Shown one piece after another: positions 1 to 7,190 of a stretch of 63,362 nucleotides of DNA. Every line of letters begins with the position of its first letter. Position 1 is the first letter of the stretch. The notes beneath the pieces are model-generated. The model saw only the letters and a list, made by a program, of their open reading frames with translations, was not told the DNA's origin and made no database searches. The position numbers and the translations under genes are program-made. This stretch comes from a virus, in IMG/VR virus record IMGVR_UViG_3300025030_000103, positions 1 through 63,362 of that record; one strand, written 5' to 3'.

Positions 1-127
1 TGCCGAGTAGACCAGAGCCGCACAACGCATTTTCGCCTCTGTGGCGTTTCAAACTCGCATGGCTGGTACTCACCGGGAAAGCCGACTGCTTAACATGGGA
101 AGCAAGAGCGGCAGGAGGTGGGGAGTG
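1..127. repeat. 127-bp exact direct repeat, copy 1 (contig start)
   Basis: These bases are identical to 45721-45847 and the two copies diverge at the next base (g here, a there). The repeat begins at base 1 of the contig, and 127 is a common k-mer size of de Bruijn assemblers, so this is probably an assembly-graph vertex rather than a biological terminal repeat. Confidence 0.95.
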
Positions 128-182
128 GGTGATTTACCTGATAAATTTTGGTCAGTGCCACAGACGGCTTCTACAACCATGA
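3..182 (+). CDS. Hypothetical protein, 5' truncated by contig start
   Basis: The reading frame enters from the contig start and reads as the C-terminal part of the 74-residue protein encoded at 45624-45848, since the first 125 bases of frame are in the 127-bp repeat. After the repeat it continues for 18 different residues to a TGA. If the genome closes from 45720 to 1, the full gene is 45624-45720 joined to 1-182. No domain is recognised. The stop overlaps the ATG of the next gene. Confidence 0.6.
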   Translation, partial: PSRPEPHNAFSPLWRFKLAWLVLTGKADCLTWEARAAGGGEWVIYLINFGQCHRRLLQP

Positions 183-313
183 CACGTAAGCAGTTGCAAG
201 ACGTGCTGCTGCGTCACGATGGGGCTATTTTAGCGTGCGGCTATATGTGGGATATCAAGTCAAAAAGTATCGGCCCTGGAGTATATAAAGTCACGCTGCA
301 GAGACAAGCATAA
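179..313 (+). CDS. Hypothetical protein (44 aa)
   Basis: A small gene starts at an ATGA overlap with the preceding stop and ends two bases before a strong AAGGAGG site for the next gene. The sequence begins MTRKQLQDVLL and has no recognised domain. Its place in a tightly overlapped array of small early genes supports it being real. Confidence 0.55.
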   Translation: MTRKQLQDVLLRHDGAILACGYMWDIKSKSIGPGVYKVTLQRQA

Positions 314-326
314 GGAGGTGGGGAGA

Positions 327-812
327 ATGGCTAAACCTAAGCTGATCTGTAGCCATTGGTACTACGAAGAAGCGGAGATAAACGACGAAATGGAAACCCT
401 CCGCGCCGAACTCACCAAAGCACAGGAGAGGGTGAATGAGAGAGATGAAGACTTGGCGGCACTGTGGAGAATTTATCATCACGCCGTTAAGGAGTTAGAA
501 AAAGCAAGAGATGAGCGCGACCAGCTCAAGGGGGAGAGGGATGAACTACTTGCAGAGGCCGCACCGGATAGCTGCAACTGCGAGGGACCGTGCGACCACG
601 CCATAGAAGCGCCTCATCTTTCAGTCGCCATCGACCTTGTGGAACGCACAGCCTACCGCCAAGGCTTCGAGGATTGCAGGGAGGCGGCGGCAATCGCGGC
701 AGATGAGTACGCAGAAAAGTGCATGTTGTACGACGAGACTGACGGTATAGAAAAAGAAGCCATTGGTTGTGTGATCCGCGCCCTGTCAGTGCCGGAGAGG
801 GAGGTTAAATAA
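327..812 (+). CDS. Ea22-like accessory protein with coiled coil
   Basis: A 161-residue protein whose residues about 25-80 are a charged coiled coil, followed by a cysteine pair region and a C-terminal stretch AYRQGFEDCREA. The ATG at 327 is preferred over the GTG at 318 because AAGGAGG at 312-318 spaces correctly to it. It is a homologue of the phage B protein at 46157-46609: both share QLK-ERDE, AYRQGFEDCREA and IRAL-VPER, and bases 650-686 are identical to 46474-46510. Such proteins occur in variable early regions of temperate and lytic phages; the function is unknown. It is GC-richer than the genes that follow. Confidence 0.75.
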   Translation: MAKPKLICSHWYYEEAEINDEMETLRAELTKAQERVNERDEDLAALWRIYHHAVKELEKARDERDQLKGERDELLAEAAPDSCNCEGPCDHAIEAPHLSVAIDLVERTAYRQGFEDCREAAAIAADEYAEKCMLYDETDGIEKEAIGCVIRALSVPEREVK

Positions 813-814
813 TC

Positions 815-1663
815 TTGCAAACTCAAGAAAAACCGCGAAGAAGAATCCTCTCTATAGAAGCCCGAGGCTCAACCCTTTTGAAAATCTTCACCGTTTTAGA
901 AGAGAAGGGAGTTGAGGTAAAAAACCTCTCAACCGCCATGCTAAGTTTTATAAACCTCCATCTGGAGCCGTATAATATCTTTGTCCCGCCGGACGAAGCT
1001 AAGTGCGAAGCTTTATTAGCGGAGAAGGTTAAGTTATCTGGCCATATGCGAAATGAGCGGATTAGAGCACAACAGCACTCTGCTCACACAACGGTGTCTA
1101 ACGGACAGAAAGCGACAAGAGAAGCAAAGGAGAATCTTTCAAGAGCCTTAACCGATAGTGACTTTTCGCCGATACATGTAATGGACCCGGCAAAACCTAT
1201 GCCCAGTGAAACAACTTTACAATTCGGCGAAAGATTGCATTCAAATTTCGAAGCGAATCTGGTGGATGTGGATGATCTCTTGAGAAAGGCAAAAGAGATG
1301 CCTATTGAGGACATCTATCCATCGAGCAAACCAGCTATTAATGGCTTCGATGATCTTGAGGAAATTATCAAAGGTGTTTTGGAAGAACAGAAGTTGGAAG
1401 AAGAGATAGATCTTCTTAGCAAGATAACCATCGGAAACATAGAAGACCTCCCGATGGTTGCTATCAAGAAGCAAACACCGAAGGCTCTTGATATCCGCGA
1501 TCCAAGGTTGAAGGATGATAAGCTTTGGAAGACCTTCTCAGGTGAAGCCGATGAAGCTAAGATGTTTGCTCTAAGGATTGTCTATTACAACTTACCCGAA
1601 GAATATTGGTCTTCGAAGAAAGCCGAAGAGATGCTTCTCTATATTCTCAACAACCTACCCTAG
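815..1663 (+). CDS. Hypothetical protein (282 aa), TTG start
   Basis: This is the first gene of the AT-richer phage A core. It starts at TTG two bases after the previous stop, with GGGAGG upstream. The protein is charged and mostly helical, with the C-terminal region rich in Glu and Lys, and no family is recognised. The 28-bp palindrome at 1233-1260 is read through in frame and encodes a segment like HSNFEANL at about residues 140-148, splitting the protein into two halves. Confidence 0.75.
   Translation: MQTQEKPRRRILSIEARGSTLLKIFTVLEEKGVEVKNLSTAMLSFINLHLEPYNIFVPPDEAKCEALLAEKVKLSGHMRNERIRAQQHSAHTTVSNGQKATREAKENLSRALTDSDFSPIHVMDPAKPMPSETTLQFGERLHSNFEANLVDVDDLLRKAKEMPIEDIYPSSKPAINGFDDLEEIIKGVLEEQKLEEEIDLLSKITIGNIEDLPMVAIKKQTPKALDIRDPRLKDDKLWKTFSGEADEAKMFALRIVYYNLPEEYWSSKKAEEMLLYILNNLP
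1233..1260. repeat. 28-bp interrupted palindrome, copy 1 (in CDS)
   Basis: The core ATTCAAATTTCGAA is flanked by GATTGC and GCGAATCT. It is inside the gene at 815-1663, in frame. Confidence 0.8.
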
Positions 1664-1681
1664 AAAAAGGAGAAACCTGTA

Positions 1682-1873
1682 ATGAAATGCACAGACTTGA
1701 CGCCGGAAAAGGAGATGGCAATTGCTATAGAAGTTTGCAACCTTCACCCTCATAAGGCCTTAATAGCATCATGGCGCCCTCGCTTCTTTGTTATAAGAAA
1801 AGGCTGGGGTTCTCTTCGAAGGAGATTAGAAAAAGCAGATAAGGAGGCATTGAAAGATGGGAATGTATACTGA
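1682..1873 (+). CDS. Hypothetical protein (63 aa)
   Basis: A small basic protein preceded by AAAAAGGAG. It ends 17 bases inside the next gene, whose ribosome site (AAGGAGG at 1841-1847) lies within it, so the two are probably translationally coupled. No recognised domain. Confidence 0.7.
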   Translation: MKCTDLTPEKEMAIAIEVCNLHPHKALIASWRPRFFVIRKGWGSLRRRLEKADKEALKDGNVY

Positions 1874-2246
1874 GTTGGTTATAAAGGCAGATGTTCGGGC
1901 GGATATAACTGAGCAAGAGAAGAAAGTTCTAAACTTCCTCTTCAATAGGTCCGAAGAGCCATCTATTGAAGAACTCCCTCTTCATAAGTTTTTCATGGAA
2001 GTTCGTTGGAGATACATAGGTGACAGTTGTAGCTACTACCATATCCCATGGTCTACAAGTCGCTATCATGAAGATTATATCTTCAGCAGGAGTGATCTAA
2101 AGAACTATGGAACAGAGATCGAAAGTTTCTTAGATTGGATAGATCCGTTACTCGATAACGAAGAGGGTTCTTGCATAGGTTATTGGTGGTACGAAGAAGA
2201 TAAGGTACCTAATCTTGTATACAAACAAGGAGGCAAGAAGCAATGA
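1857..2246 (+). CDS. Conserved phage hypothetical protein (129 aa)
   Basis: The protein begins MGMYTELVIKADV and is rich in aromatic residues (Trp, Tyr) with an acidic middle. I recognise this N-terminus as that of a small protein found in many phage early regions, but its function is not known to me. The start at 1857 is favoured over 1863 by AAGGAGG ten bases upstream. It overlaps both neighbours. Confidence 0.8.
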   Translation: MGMYTELVIKADVRADITEQEKKVLNFLFNRSEEPSIEELPLHKFFMEVRWRYIGDSCSYYHIPWSTSRYHEDYIFSRSDLKNYGTEIESFLDWIDPLLDNEEGSCIGYWWYEEDKVPNLVYKQGGKKQ

Positions 2247-2455
2247 GAATTAGGATAACAGACATATGGGAAATGTCATGGCACTATGATAATAAAGAGA
2301 ACCTTATAGGTAAGTGCGCAGATGTGAATCCAAAACTACCACAACGAGAAGACGGATTCTTTTATGGAAATATAAAATTCCTATCTCCCAAACTCAAGAA
2401 CGTAGATCATATACACGGCTTTAAATTCGAGAGAGTCTATAAGGGGAGGTCTTAG
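2243..2455 (+). CDS. Hypothetical protein (70 aa)
   Basis: The gene starts at an ATGA overlap with the preceding stop. It encodes a small mixed-charge protein beginning MRIRITDIWEMSWHYDN, with no recognised domain. A degenerate palindrome-like string around 2418-2440 falls near its 3' end but lacks the right arm. Confidence 0.7.
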   Translation: MRIRITDIWEMSWHYDNKENLIGKCADVNPKLPQREDGFFYGNIKFLSPKLKNVDHIHGFKFERVYKGRS

Positions 2456-2457
2456 TT

Positions 2458-2616
2458 ATGTTAGATAGTCTTATCCTGTTAGGATCTATATTAGTACTTC
2501 TAAGTATTCTAGCCATAATAATATTATGGTGCAGATATCTTTGGGTAGTCTTCACAACTAGCGATTGGTTCCTAGGTCTTAATTCTATCAAAAGAAGGGA
2601 GAGAAAAGATGGCTAA
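2458..2616 (+). CDS. Small single-pass membrane protein (52 aa)
   Basis: The protein begins MLDSLILLGSILVLLSILA, giving one long hydrophobic helix at residues 3-24, then a Trp/Arg-rich short tail with a basic C-terminus. GGGGAGG lies just upstream and the stop overlaps the ligase start. It may act at the inner membrane; no function is recognised. Confidence 0.65.
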   Translation: MLDSLILLGSILVLLSILAIIILWCRYLWVVFTTSDWFLGLNSIKRRERKDG

Positions 2617-3550
2617 TCGTATAACATTAGATAGCCCCTTCCGGCCTATGCGAGCGGTTAAGGTAAGAGACAAAGACTCTCATAAAGTTCGCCTTCCGAG
2701 TTGGGTCGGACCTAAGTTTGATGGCATTCGAGGTGCAATCAAAAACGGAGTGGTTCTCTCAAACACCCTTATACCGATACCCAATAGGTATATACAGAAG
2801 GTCCTAGGTAGACCAGAATACGAGGGCTTTGACTGTGAGCTGATTGTCCGCGATAGCACTTTTAATCAGACAACAAGTGGGATCATGTCTGAAGACGGTA
2901 TCCCCGACTTCGAGGCGCAGGTCTTTGATCTCTGGAACCTCTACGACATGCCGTTTGAAACGCGCTATACAATGCTCCAGATTCTCTGCAAGGAAACAGA
3001 TCATATAAAGCTCATAGAGCAGAGACTCTGCACAACTTGGGAGGAAGTTCTCGAGGCTGAGGTGGAATACCTAGAAGAGGGCTACGAAGGGATTTGCGGG
3101 CGCTACTATAATGCCCCATATAAGTTCGGCCGCGGGACCTTCAATGATGGCTGTCTATGGAAACGAAAACCCTTTGAAGATGGCGAAGCTATGATTATAG
3201 GTTTCGAGGAACAGTTGGAGAATCTGAATGAAGCGATTATCGATGAGAGAGGTTTATCTAAACGATCTAGCCATCAGGCTAATAAAACAGGCAAAGGTAC
3301 GCTCGGAAAACTCATCTGTCATTCAAATGAGTTTGGAGAGATCAAGATCGGGACTGGAACAGGCCTTACACAACAACTCAGACAGTTTATCTGGGACAAC
3401 CAGGGGCTCTTCTTAAACAAGTTTTTCACCTACAAGTTTCAAAGAATCGGAACTCTTAATAAACCGCGCATAGCTGTTTTGGATAAAGACAGCTGTTTTG
3501 AGTTTATGAGGATGAGAGACTTTAGAGATATCCCGAGGGAGGGTCTTTAA
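2609..3550 (+). CDS. ATP-dependent DNA ligase
   Basis: The 313-residue protein is a minimal two-domain DNA ligase of the T7-like size class that seals nicks during phage replication. The nucleotidyltransferase motif I is KFDGIR with the adenylated lysine at residue 36; downstream are a FDCELIV motif III, FDLWNL, an EGYEGICGR motif IV and a WKRK motif V at the usual spacings. The C-terminal part (about residues 230-313) has the Gly- and beta-rich pattern of an OB fold. The start ATG lies eight bases before the preceding stop, with AGGGAG upstream. It heads a group of replication and recombination genes. Confidence 0.92.
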   Translation: MANRITLDSPFRPMRAVKVRDKDSHKVRLPSWVGPKFDGIRGAIKNGVVLSNTLIPIPNRYIQKVLGRPEYEGFDCELIVRDSTFNQTTSGIMSEDGIPDFEAQVFDLWNLYDMPFETRYTMLQILCKETDHIKLIEQRLCTTWEEVLEAEVEYLEEGYEGICGRYYNAPYKFGRGTFNDGCLWKRKPFEDGEAMIIGFEEQLENLNEAIIDERGLSKRSSHQANKTGKGTLGKLICHSNEFGEIKIGTGTGLTQQLRQFIWDNQGLFLNKFFTYKFQRIGTLNKPRIAVLDKDSCFEFMRMRDFRDIPREGL

Positions 3551-3551
3551 G

Positions 3552-3689
3552 ATGCGAATGCCAAGATGTCGATACTGTAACAGGGAAATGGAGTGGTCAA
3601 CTCGACTCAAAGAGTACAGATGTAATTGCTCAGAGTTTAAAGAGGCGGATACAGCTGAGTACAACAAGCAAAGACAGGAAGAGGATTAA
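3552..3689 (+). CDS. Zinc-ribbon mini-protein (45 aa)
   Basis: The gene starts one base after the ligase stop. The protein has a CRYC pair near the N-terminus and a CNC pair around residue 25, consistent with a four-cysteine zinc ribbon, followed by an acidic tail. It is one of many such tiny cysteine proteins in this phage. Confidence 0.65.
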   Translation: MRMPRCRYCNREMEWSTRLKEYRCNCSEFKEADTAEYNKQRQEED

Positions 3690-3690
3690 C

Positions 3691-3718
3691 CTTTCAATTC
3701 AAATTTCAAACAGAAACT
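3691..3718. repeat. 28-bp interrupted palindrome, copy 2
   Basis: The core ATTCAAATTTCAAA is flanked by CTTTCA and CAGAAACT. It lies between a stop at 3689 and the TGGAGG site of the next gene. Confidence 0.8.
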
Positions 3719-3735
3719 AATGGAGGTTTTATAAG

Positions 3736-3909
3736 ATGAGCTTTTTACCTAGAACTGCAAAACCGAAAACAAAGGTATATTTCATATGCACTTTAACCTT
3801 ACCCGAGATAGAAACAGAAAGTGCTGATGATATCGAGACACTTGCGGATATCGCAAGAAAGTTTAATGGCAAATTAACTGTAGAAACCCAAATAGAGGAG
3901 GCAAACTAA
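3736..3909 (+). CDS. Hypothetical protein (57 aa)
   Basis: A small gene preceded by TGGAGG, directly downstream of a palindrome copy. The protein begins MSFLPRTAKPKTKVYFICT and ends in an acidic helix. It has no recognised domain. Confidence 0.6.
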   Translation: MSFLPRTAKPKTKVYFICTLTLPEIETESADDIETLADIARKFNGKLTVETQIEEAN

Positions 3910-3946
3910 TAGATATAAATTAAAATCCATAGAAAGAAAAAAAGGA

Positions 3947-3975
3947 TTGTAATCTATGTAACCATATGGTAATGT
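3947..3975 (+). promoter_or_regulatory. Sigma70-like promoter
   Basis: TTGTAA and TAATGT are separated by 17 bases in an AT-rich gap. The likely transcript starts near 3982 and carries the hairpin at 3997-4012 before the gene at 4040. Confidence 0.5.
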
Positions 3976-3996
3976 AATGTTTCGATGATTGACGAA

Positions 3997-4012
3997 GCCT
4001 TGGCAACAAGGC
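3997..4012 (+). promoter_or_regulatory. 5'-UTR hairpin with GNRA loop
   Basis: The stem GCCTTG/CAAGGC closes a GCAA tetraloop, a very stable RNA hairpin near the 5' end of the predicted leader. Such leader hairpins can protect abundant mRNAs; the role here is inferred. Confidence 0.5.
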
Positions 4013-4039
4013 AAAAACCCAAAAAGGAGATTGTACAAA

Positions 4040-4477
4040 ATGGCAAAAACTAAGTTCGTAACCGCAGAAGGCACGGCTGTAAAGGAAGTACGCAACGAAG
4101 CTGGTGAAGTTGTAACTGCAGGCTATACCCCCCGCACTGTTGAGTGTGAATACAACTTCGGCGAGACCGTCGAAGAGGCAATCGAACTCTTCGGTAAAGA
4201 GGTTGTCTTCTCGGCATTCCTCGCAGCTGCTAAGGTCGATGCTCAGTCGCTGGTTCGTCGCAAACTCAAAACCAACGTACCTGCTGTCGAAGGCGTCTCG
4301 GCGGAGCGCCCCTACACTGATGCCGAAATCCAGGAGGCTCTCAGCCAGTGGAAGCCGGGCGTTAAGGCTGAAAGGGCCGCGGCATCTGTAACCGACAAAG
4401 CAGAGGCTCTTCTCACCAAGATGACCGAGGCACAGAAAGCTGAGTTCCTTGAGAAGCTCATGGCGATGGCTCAGTAG
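4040..4477 (+). CDS. Hypothetical, probably abundant early protein (145 aa)
   Basis: The start at ATG 4040 is set by AAAAAGGAG 14 bases upstream; the frame stays open upstream but lacks a better site. The protein has a beta-rich N-terminal half, a Pro/Ala linker and a C-terminal helix rich in Ala, Glu and Lys. Its own promoter, a stable leader hairpin, optimal-looking codons and a following structured RNA plus terminator point to high expression from a single-gene unit. It resembles the protein at 40508-40942 in length and layout, though clear sequence identity is low. Function is unknown. Confidence 0.8.
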   Translation: MAKTKFVTAEGTAVKEVRNEAGEVVTAGYTPRTVECEYNFGETVEEAIELFGKEVVFSAFLAAAKVDAQSLVRRKLKTNVPAVEGVSAERPYTDAEIQEALSQWKPGVKAERAAASVTDKAEALLTKMTEAQKAEFLEKLMAMAQ

Positions 4478-4488
4478 TAGAAGCAAAG

Positions 4489-4548
4489 AAAATCTCGCCT
4501 TACAAAACGCTAATCCAGTCCATCAGCTGGAACACGTAAGGGAGATTT
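4489..4548 (+). ncRNA. Long intergenic hairpin, candidate structured RNA
   Basis: AAAATCTCGCCTTAC pairs with GTAAGGGAGATTTT in a 14-bp stem with one bulged G, enclosing a second small stem (CCAG/CTGG). It sits between the stop of the gene at 4040-4477 and the terminator at 4552, so it would be in the 3' UTR, where it could stabilise the mRNA or be a released small RNA. Confidence 0.5.
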
Positions 4549-4551
4549 TGA

Positions 4552-4589
4552 ATAGAGGGAGGTTGAAATAAAGGCCTCCCTCTATTTTT
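4552..4589 (+). terminator. Rho-independent terminator
   Basis: An 11-bp perfect stem (ATAGAGGGAGG/CCTCCCTCTAT) is followed by five T. It ends the transcription unit of the gene at 4040-4477. Confidence 0.85.
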
Positions 4590-4653
4590 GTCCTTGGAAC
4601 TAAAAAATCACATTTGAGCGTTTATCACAACTAACAATAAGGGAGGTTTCTAG

Positions 4654-4989
4654 ATGCGCTGGAATCAAGTTGATAAGAGTTTTAACCTCGAGAGTTTGAA
4701 AGGTAAAGTTGTAACAAATATCGAAGCCGAGTACGAAGGCGATACTTGTAAATCCCTCCTTCTAGAGCTTGACGGCTCTCCTCTTTGTGTCAAATTTTCT
4801 TGGGAAACCTTGAAACTTATGACCCCGCAGAAAACCTATCGAATAACGGGCAAGATTCCCGTTGGAAATCTTTTCGCTACCATAGACCCGATCGACAAAG
4901 CCACTGAAGACGAAGCGAAAGCTGCTCTAGAAGATCTCTTGTTGGAGCATCCAGCTTTTGAGGGCGGAATCGAGATTATCAACGCATAA
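4654..4989 (+). CDS. Hypothetical protein (111 aa)
   Basis: The gene follows GGGAGG. The protein looks beta-rich in its first 80 residues and ends with an acidic helix. No family is recognised. It begins the unit after the 4.5-kb terminator; no good promoter is seen, only a weak TTGAGC box at about 4613. Confidence 0.7.
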   Translation: MRWNQVDKSFNLESLKGKVVTNIEAEYEGDTCKSLLLELDGSPLCVKFSWETLKLMTPQKTYRITGKIPVGNLFATIDPIDKATEDEAKAALEDLLLEHPAFEGGIEIINA

Positions 4990-5001
4990 CGGAGTTCGAC
5001 A

Positions 5002-5322
5002 ATGCCAACCGTCTTTGTACCCAACCAAGGTGCTCATGATTTCTCAGATGCAGAGAGATACGGAACCTTGAGATATGTAACCAAAGGTATGCTCAGCAAA
5101 CACGCCCTGGGTATAATGACCAGAGCTTGGGAGGATGTTCTTGCTGATAGCAAGGAAGAAGATTTTATTCTCTTAACATCTTTAACAACCCTCTGCAGTG
5201 TAGGCTGTGCCATATTCGCTTTTAAACACGGAAAGCTTAATCTACTCATGTATAGGAACGGCCGCTATATGAGTAGGACAATTCTCTTAGATCGGGAGGT
5301 TTCTCATGAAGGTGCAGTGTAA
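5002..5322 (+). CDS. Conserved phage hypothetical protein (106 aa)
   Basis: The N-terminus MPTVFVPNQGAHDFSDAERYG is of a type found in small proteins of many phages. A hydrophobic stretch occupies about residues 60-77. The function is unknown. It overlaps the next gene, whose GGGAGG site lies inside it. Confidence 0.75.
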   Translation: MPTVFVPNQGAHDFSDAERYGTLRYVTKGMLSKHALGIMTRAWEDVLADSKEEDFILLTSLTTLCSVGCAIFAFKHGKLNLLMYRNGRYMSRTILLDREVSHEGAV

Positions 5323-5509
5323 TAAAGCTGATGTGTGTGTTATAGATATCTGCCCTCATAGAGCTATACATAGCACAGATGGTTTCGAATATGAAGAAGA
5401 GACTGATGAAGGAGATTTTGCACTCACCTGCAGTTGCTTCGACGAAACAACTTGCCCGCAATTCCCAGGTGAAACAGTAACCTGTCTTGAGGTAAAAGAA
5501 AAAGATTAA
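5306..5509 (+). CDS. Cysteine-rich small protein (67 aa)
   Basis: The protein carries cysteines at about residues 5, 11, 16, 43, 45, 51 and 60 with an acidic middle, a pattern that could bind zinc or an iron-sulphur cluster. It starts inside the preceding gene after GGGAGG. No family is recognised. Confidence 0.7.
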   Translation: MKVQCNKADVCVIDICPHRAIHSTDGFEYEEETDEGDFALTCSCFDETTCPQFPGETVTCLEVKEKD

Positions 5510-5531
5510 ATTCAAATTTCGAATTGAAACT
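5504..5531. repeat. 28-bp interrupted palindrome, copy 3
   Basis: The core ATTCAAATTTCGAA is flanked by GATTAA and TTGAAACT. It overlaps the stop of the gene before it and ends just upstream of the TAGGAG site of the next. Confidence 0.85.
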
Positions 5532-5542
5532 TAGGAGAGCTT

Positions 5543-5665
5543 ATGCCAGTGTATAATACGCACAAGTGCGATACCTGTGACTGGACTACAAATAGCTTCA
5601 TAGAAGATGCAACGATCAAATGTAAGAATCCAAAGTGTTCAGGCACTATGCATCTTAGGAGGTAA
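5543..5665 (+). CDS. Zinc-ribbon mini-protein (40 aa)
   Basis: Two pairs, CDTC at residues 9-12 and CKNPKC at 28-33, make a classical four-cysteine zinc ribbon. TAGGAG precedes the ATG. The stop overlaps the ribosome site of the nuclease gene. Confidence 0.65.
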   Translation: MPVYNTHKCDTCDWTTNSFIEDATIKCKNPKCSGTMHLRR

Positions 5666-5672
5666 ATTCAAA

Positions 5673-6716
5673 GTGAACGATACCGACCTCAACCCAGCTT
5701 ATGCAATAACAACAGTGGATGCTGCGAAGGAGCTTAAGTTAAGTGGCATGAGTACGCCCTCGGGCAAAAGGTTCTTCGATAACAGTATGCTCGACGTCAT
5801 GAGGGTTTGCCCTCGAAAATTCTACTTCCGCCACATCAGACATTGGGAGACTTCAGGGATTAGAGTCCCTCTCATCTTCGGCAGCGCCTGGCACGCGGCG
5901 ATGGACTTCCTCTGGAATAATGTAAACAGCCTTAACGACTACCAACTCCTCGAGGGTGCGTCTTGTGAGTTTATAAAAACCTGGAAAGTTATGGGTATGA
6001 CAGACTCATTAGACTTCGATACCTTCCCAAGAACGCCAGCTCGTGCGGTTTCGATGCTGGAAGAGTATATCAGAACATATCGAAGTCAACTCGAGCGTAT
6101 ACAGTTGATGGAAACCGAAACAGCCTTTGTTGTGCCTCTTTCTTTAGACAATGCAAACATCTTCTACATAGGCAAGTGGGATAAGGTTTTCCGAGATCGA
6201 CTGGGCATAACAATCTGCGATCATAAAACCGCTTCGAGTATGCAAAGTAGTTGGATAAACTCCTTCTCGCCGAACGGCCAGATGGATGGCTATCTTCACG
6301 CTGGGCATATGACCTACGGAGATGAGATGCACGGAGTCTTGATCGACGGAGCTCTGGTTTCGAAAACAAAGATTGACTTCCAGAGAATCCCTCTGCAGAG
6401 GCAAACAAGTCAACTTAATGCATGGGTCTGGGAAGTTACAGATCTGATTGACATGATTGAGTTGAATGAGGAAAGGCTTCTTGAGTACAGAGCAAGCGGT
6501 GATCGCCTTGACTATCTACCAGCTTTCCCTAAGTGCACTACAAGTTGCACTCAATATTTCGGCACTTGTCCTTATCATGATCTATGTCAGTTCTGGGAGA
6601 ATCCGGAGCACAAAGAGATTCCGGATAATATGCAGAGTGCAACTTGGGTTCCTTTTAATATTACTGAGAACTTAGATGGCACCGTAACTTGTACCCCAAC
6701 AGCGGAGGCTAGCTAG
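5673..6716 (+). CDS. PD-(D/E)XK nuclease, Cas4/RecB-like
   Basis: The 347-residue protein is a Cas4/AddB-type nuclease, probably a 5'-end processing exonuclease feeding the recombinase. The GTG at 5673 is chosen because TAGGAGG ends 11 bases upstream. Visible motifs are RVCPRKFYFRHI near residue 45, GSAWHAAMDF, then GKWDK with Asp170 and DHK (Asp183, Lys185) for the active site. A C-terminal cluster of cysteines (pattern C-x3-C-x6-C-x5-C, around residues 288-308) is typical of the iron-sulphur cluster of this family. It lies two genes before the Sak4-like ATPase, the usual partnership. Confidence 0.88.
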   Translation: MNDTDLNPAYAITTVDAAKELKLSGMSTPSGKRFFDNSMLDVMRVCPRKFYFRHIRHWETSGIRVPLIFGSAWHAAMDFLWNNVNSLNDYQLLEGASCEFIKTWKVMGMTDSLDFDTFPRTPARAVSMLEEYIRTYRSQLERIQLMETETAFVVPLSLDNANIFYIGKWDKVFRDRLGITICDHKTASSMQSSWINSFSPNGQMDGYLHAGHMTYGDEMHGVLIDGALVSKTKIDFQRIPLQRQTSQLNAWVWEVTDLIDMIELNEERLLEYRASGDRLDYLPAFPKCTTSCTQYFGTCPYHDLCQFWENPEHKEIPDNMQSATWVPFNITENLDGTVTCTPTAEAS

Positions 6717-6896
6717 ATGCAAGAGACTACAAATGTAAAGTGCGATTGCGGGAGCTTCATAGTCAGAACAGACGAAGGCAACTGGAATTACATCTGCCCA
6801 GATTGCAAACAAGAGTTCTTCGATAGCAGTTTATGCAGATGGAAGATGAACAAGACTGACACCACTAACACAAAGAAGGCAAATCTTGCCATCTAA
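6717..6896 (+). CDS. Zinc-ribbon mini-protein (59 aa)
   Basis: The gene starts at the base after the nuclease stop. CDC near residue 10 and CPDC at residues 27-30 suggest a zinc ribbon, followed by a Lys/Thr-rich tail. No family is recognised. Confidence 0.6.
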   Translation: MQETTNVKCDCGSFIVRTDEGNWNYICPDCKQEFFDSSLCRWKMNKTDTTNTKKANLAI

Positions 6897-6923
6897 TACA
6901 ACAACACAAAGGAGATTTTTACA

Positions 6924-7190
6924 ATGATCAGAGACCTCACAATCCACCCTGTTTTGAATGGCTTTGTAGTTCAAGTCGGTTGCCAGACTTTGGTGTTTAA
7001 AAAGTTGGCGCATATGACAGCTGAGATTGAACGATACTATGGGAACCCTGAGCAAGTAGAGAAGGAATACATAGCTACCGCAGTTAATAAAACTAAGGGA
7101 GAGCCTGCAGGTATAGCCACACTTAATAGAGCGTATGCCGGCCAAACAGAGCAAGAAGAATCCTGCTGCGCTACGGAAAGGAGCTTCTAA
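6924..7190 (+). CDS. Conserved phage hypothetical protein (88 aa)
   Basis: The protein begins MIRDLTIHPVLNGFVVQVGCQTLVF and has an acidic helix after it. It is a type often found just upstream of phage recombinase ATPases. Its stop codon overlaps the ATG of the ATPase gene, so the two are coupled. Confidence 0.75.
   Translation: MIRDLTIHPVLNGFVVQVGCQTLVFKKLAHMTAEIERYYGNPEQVEKEYIATAVNKTKGEPAGIATLNRAYAGQTEQEESCCATERSF

Noticed and set aside
1-127. Biological terminal repeat of a phage
   Set aside because: The second copy is internal, the flanks diverge, and the repeat starts exactly at the contig end with a length typical of an assembly k-mer.
2418-2441. Additional palindrome copy
   Set aside because: Only the left arm and part of the core are recognisable, and the right arm is missing.
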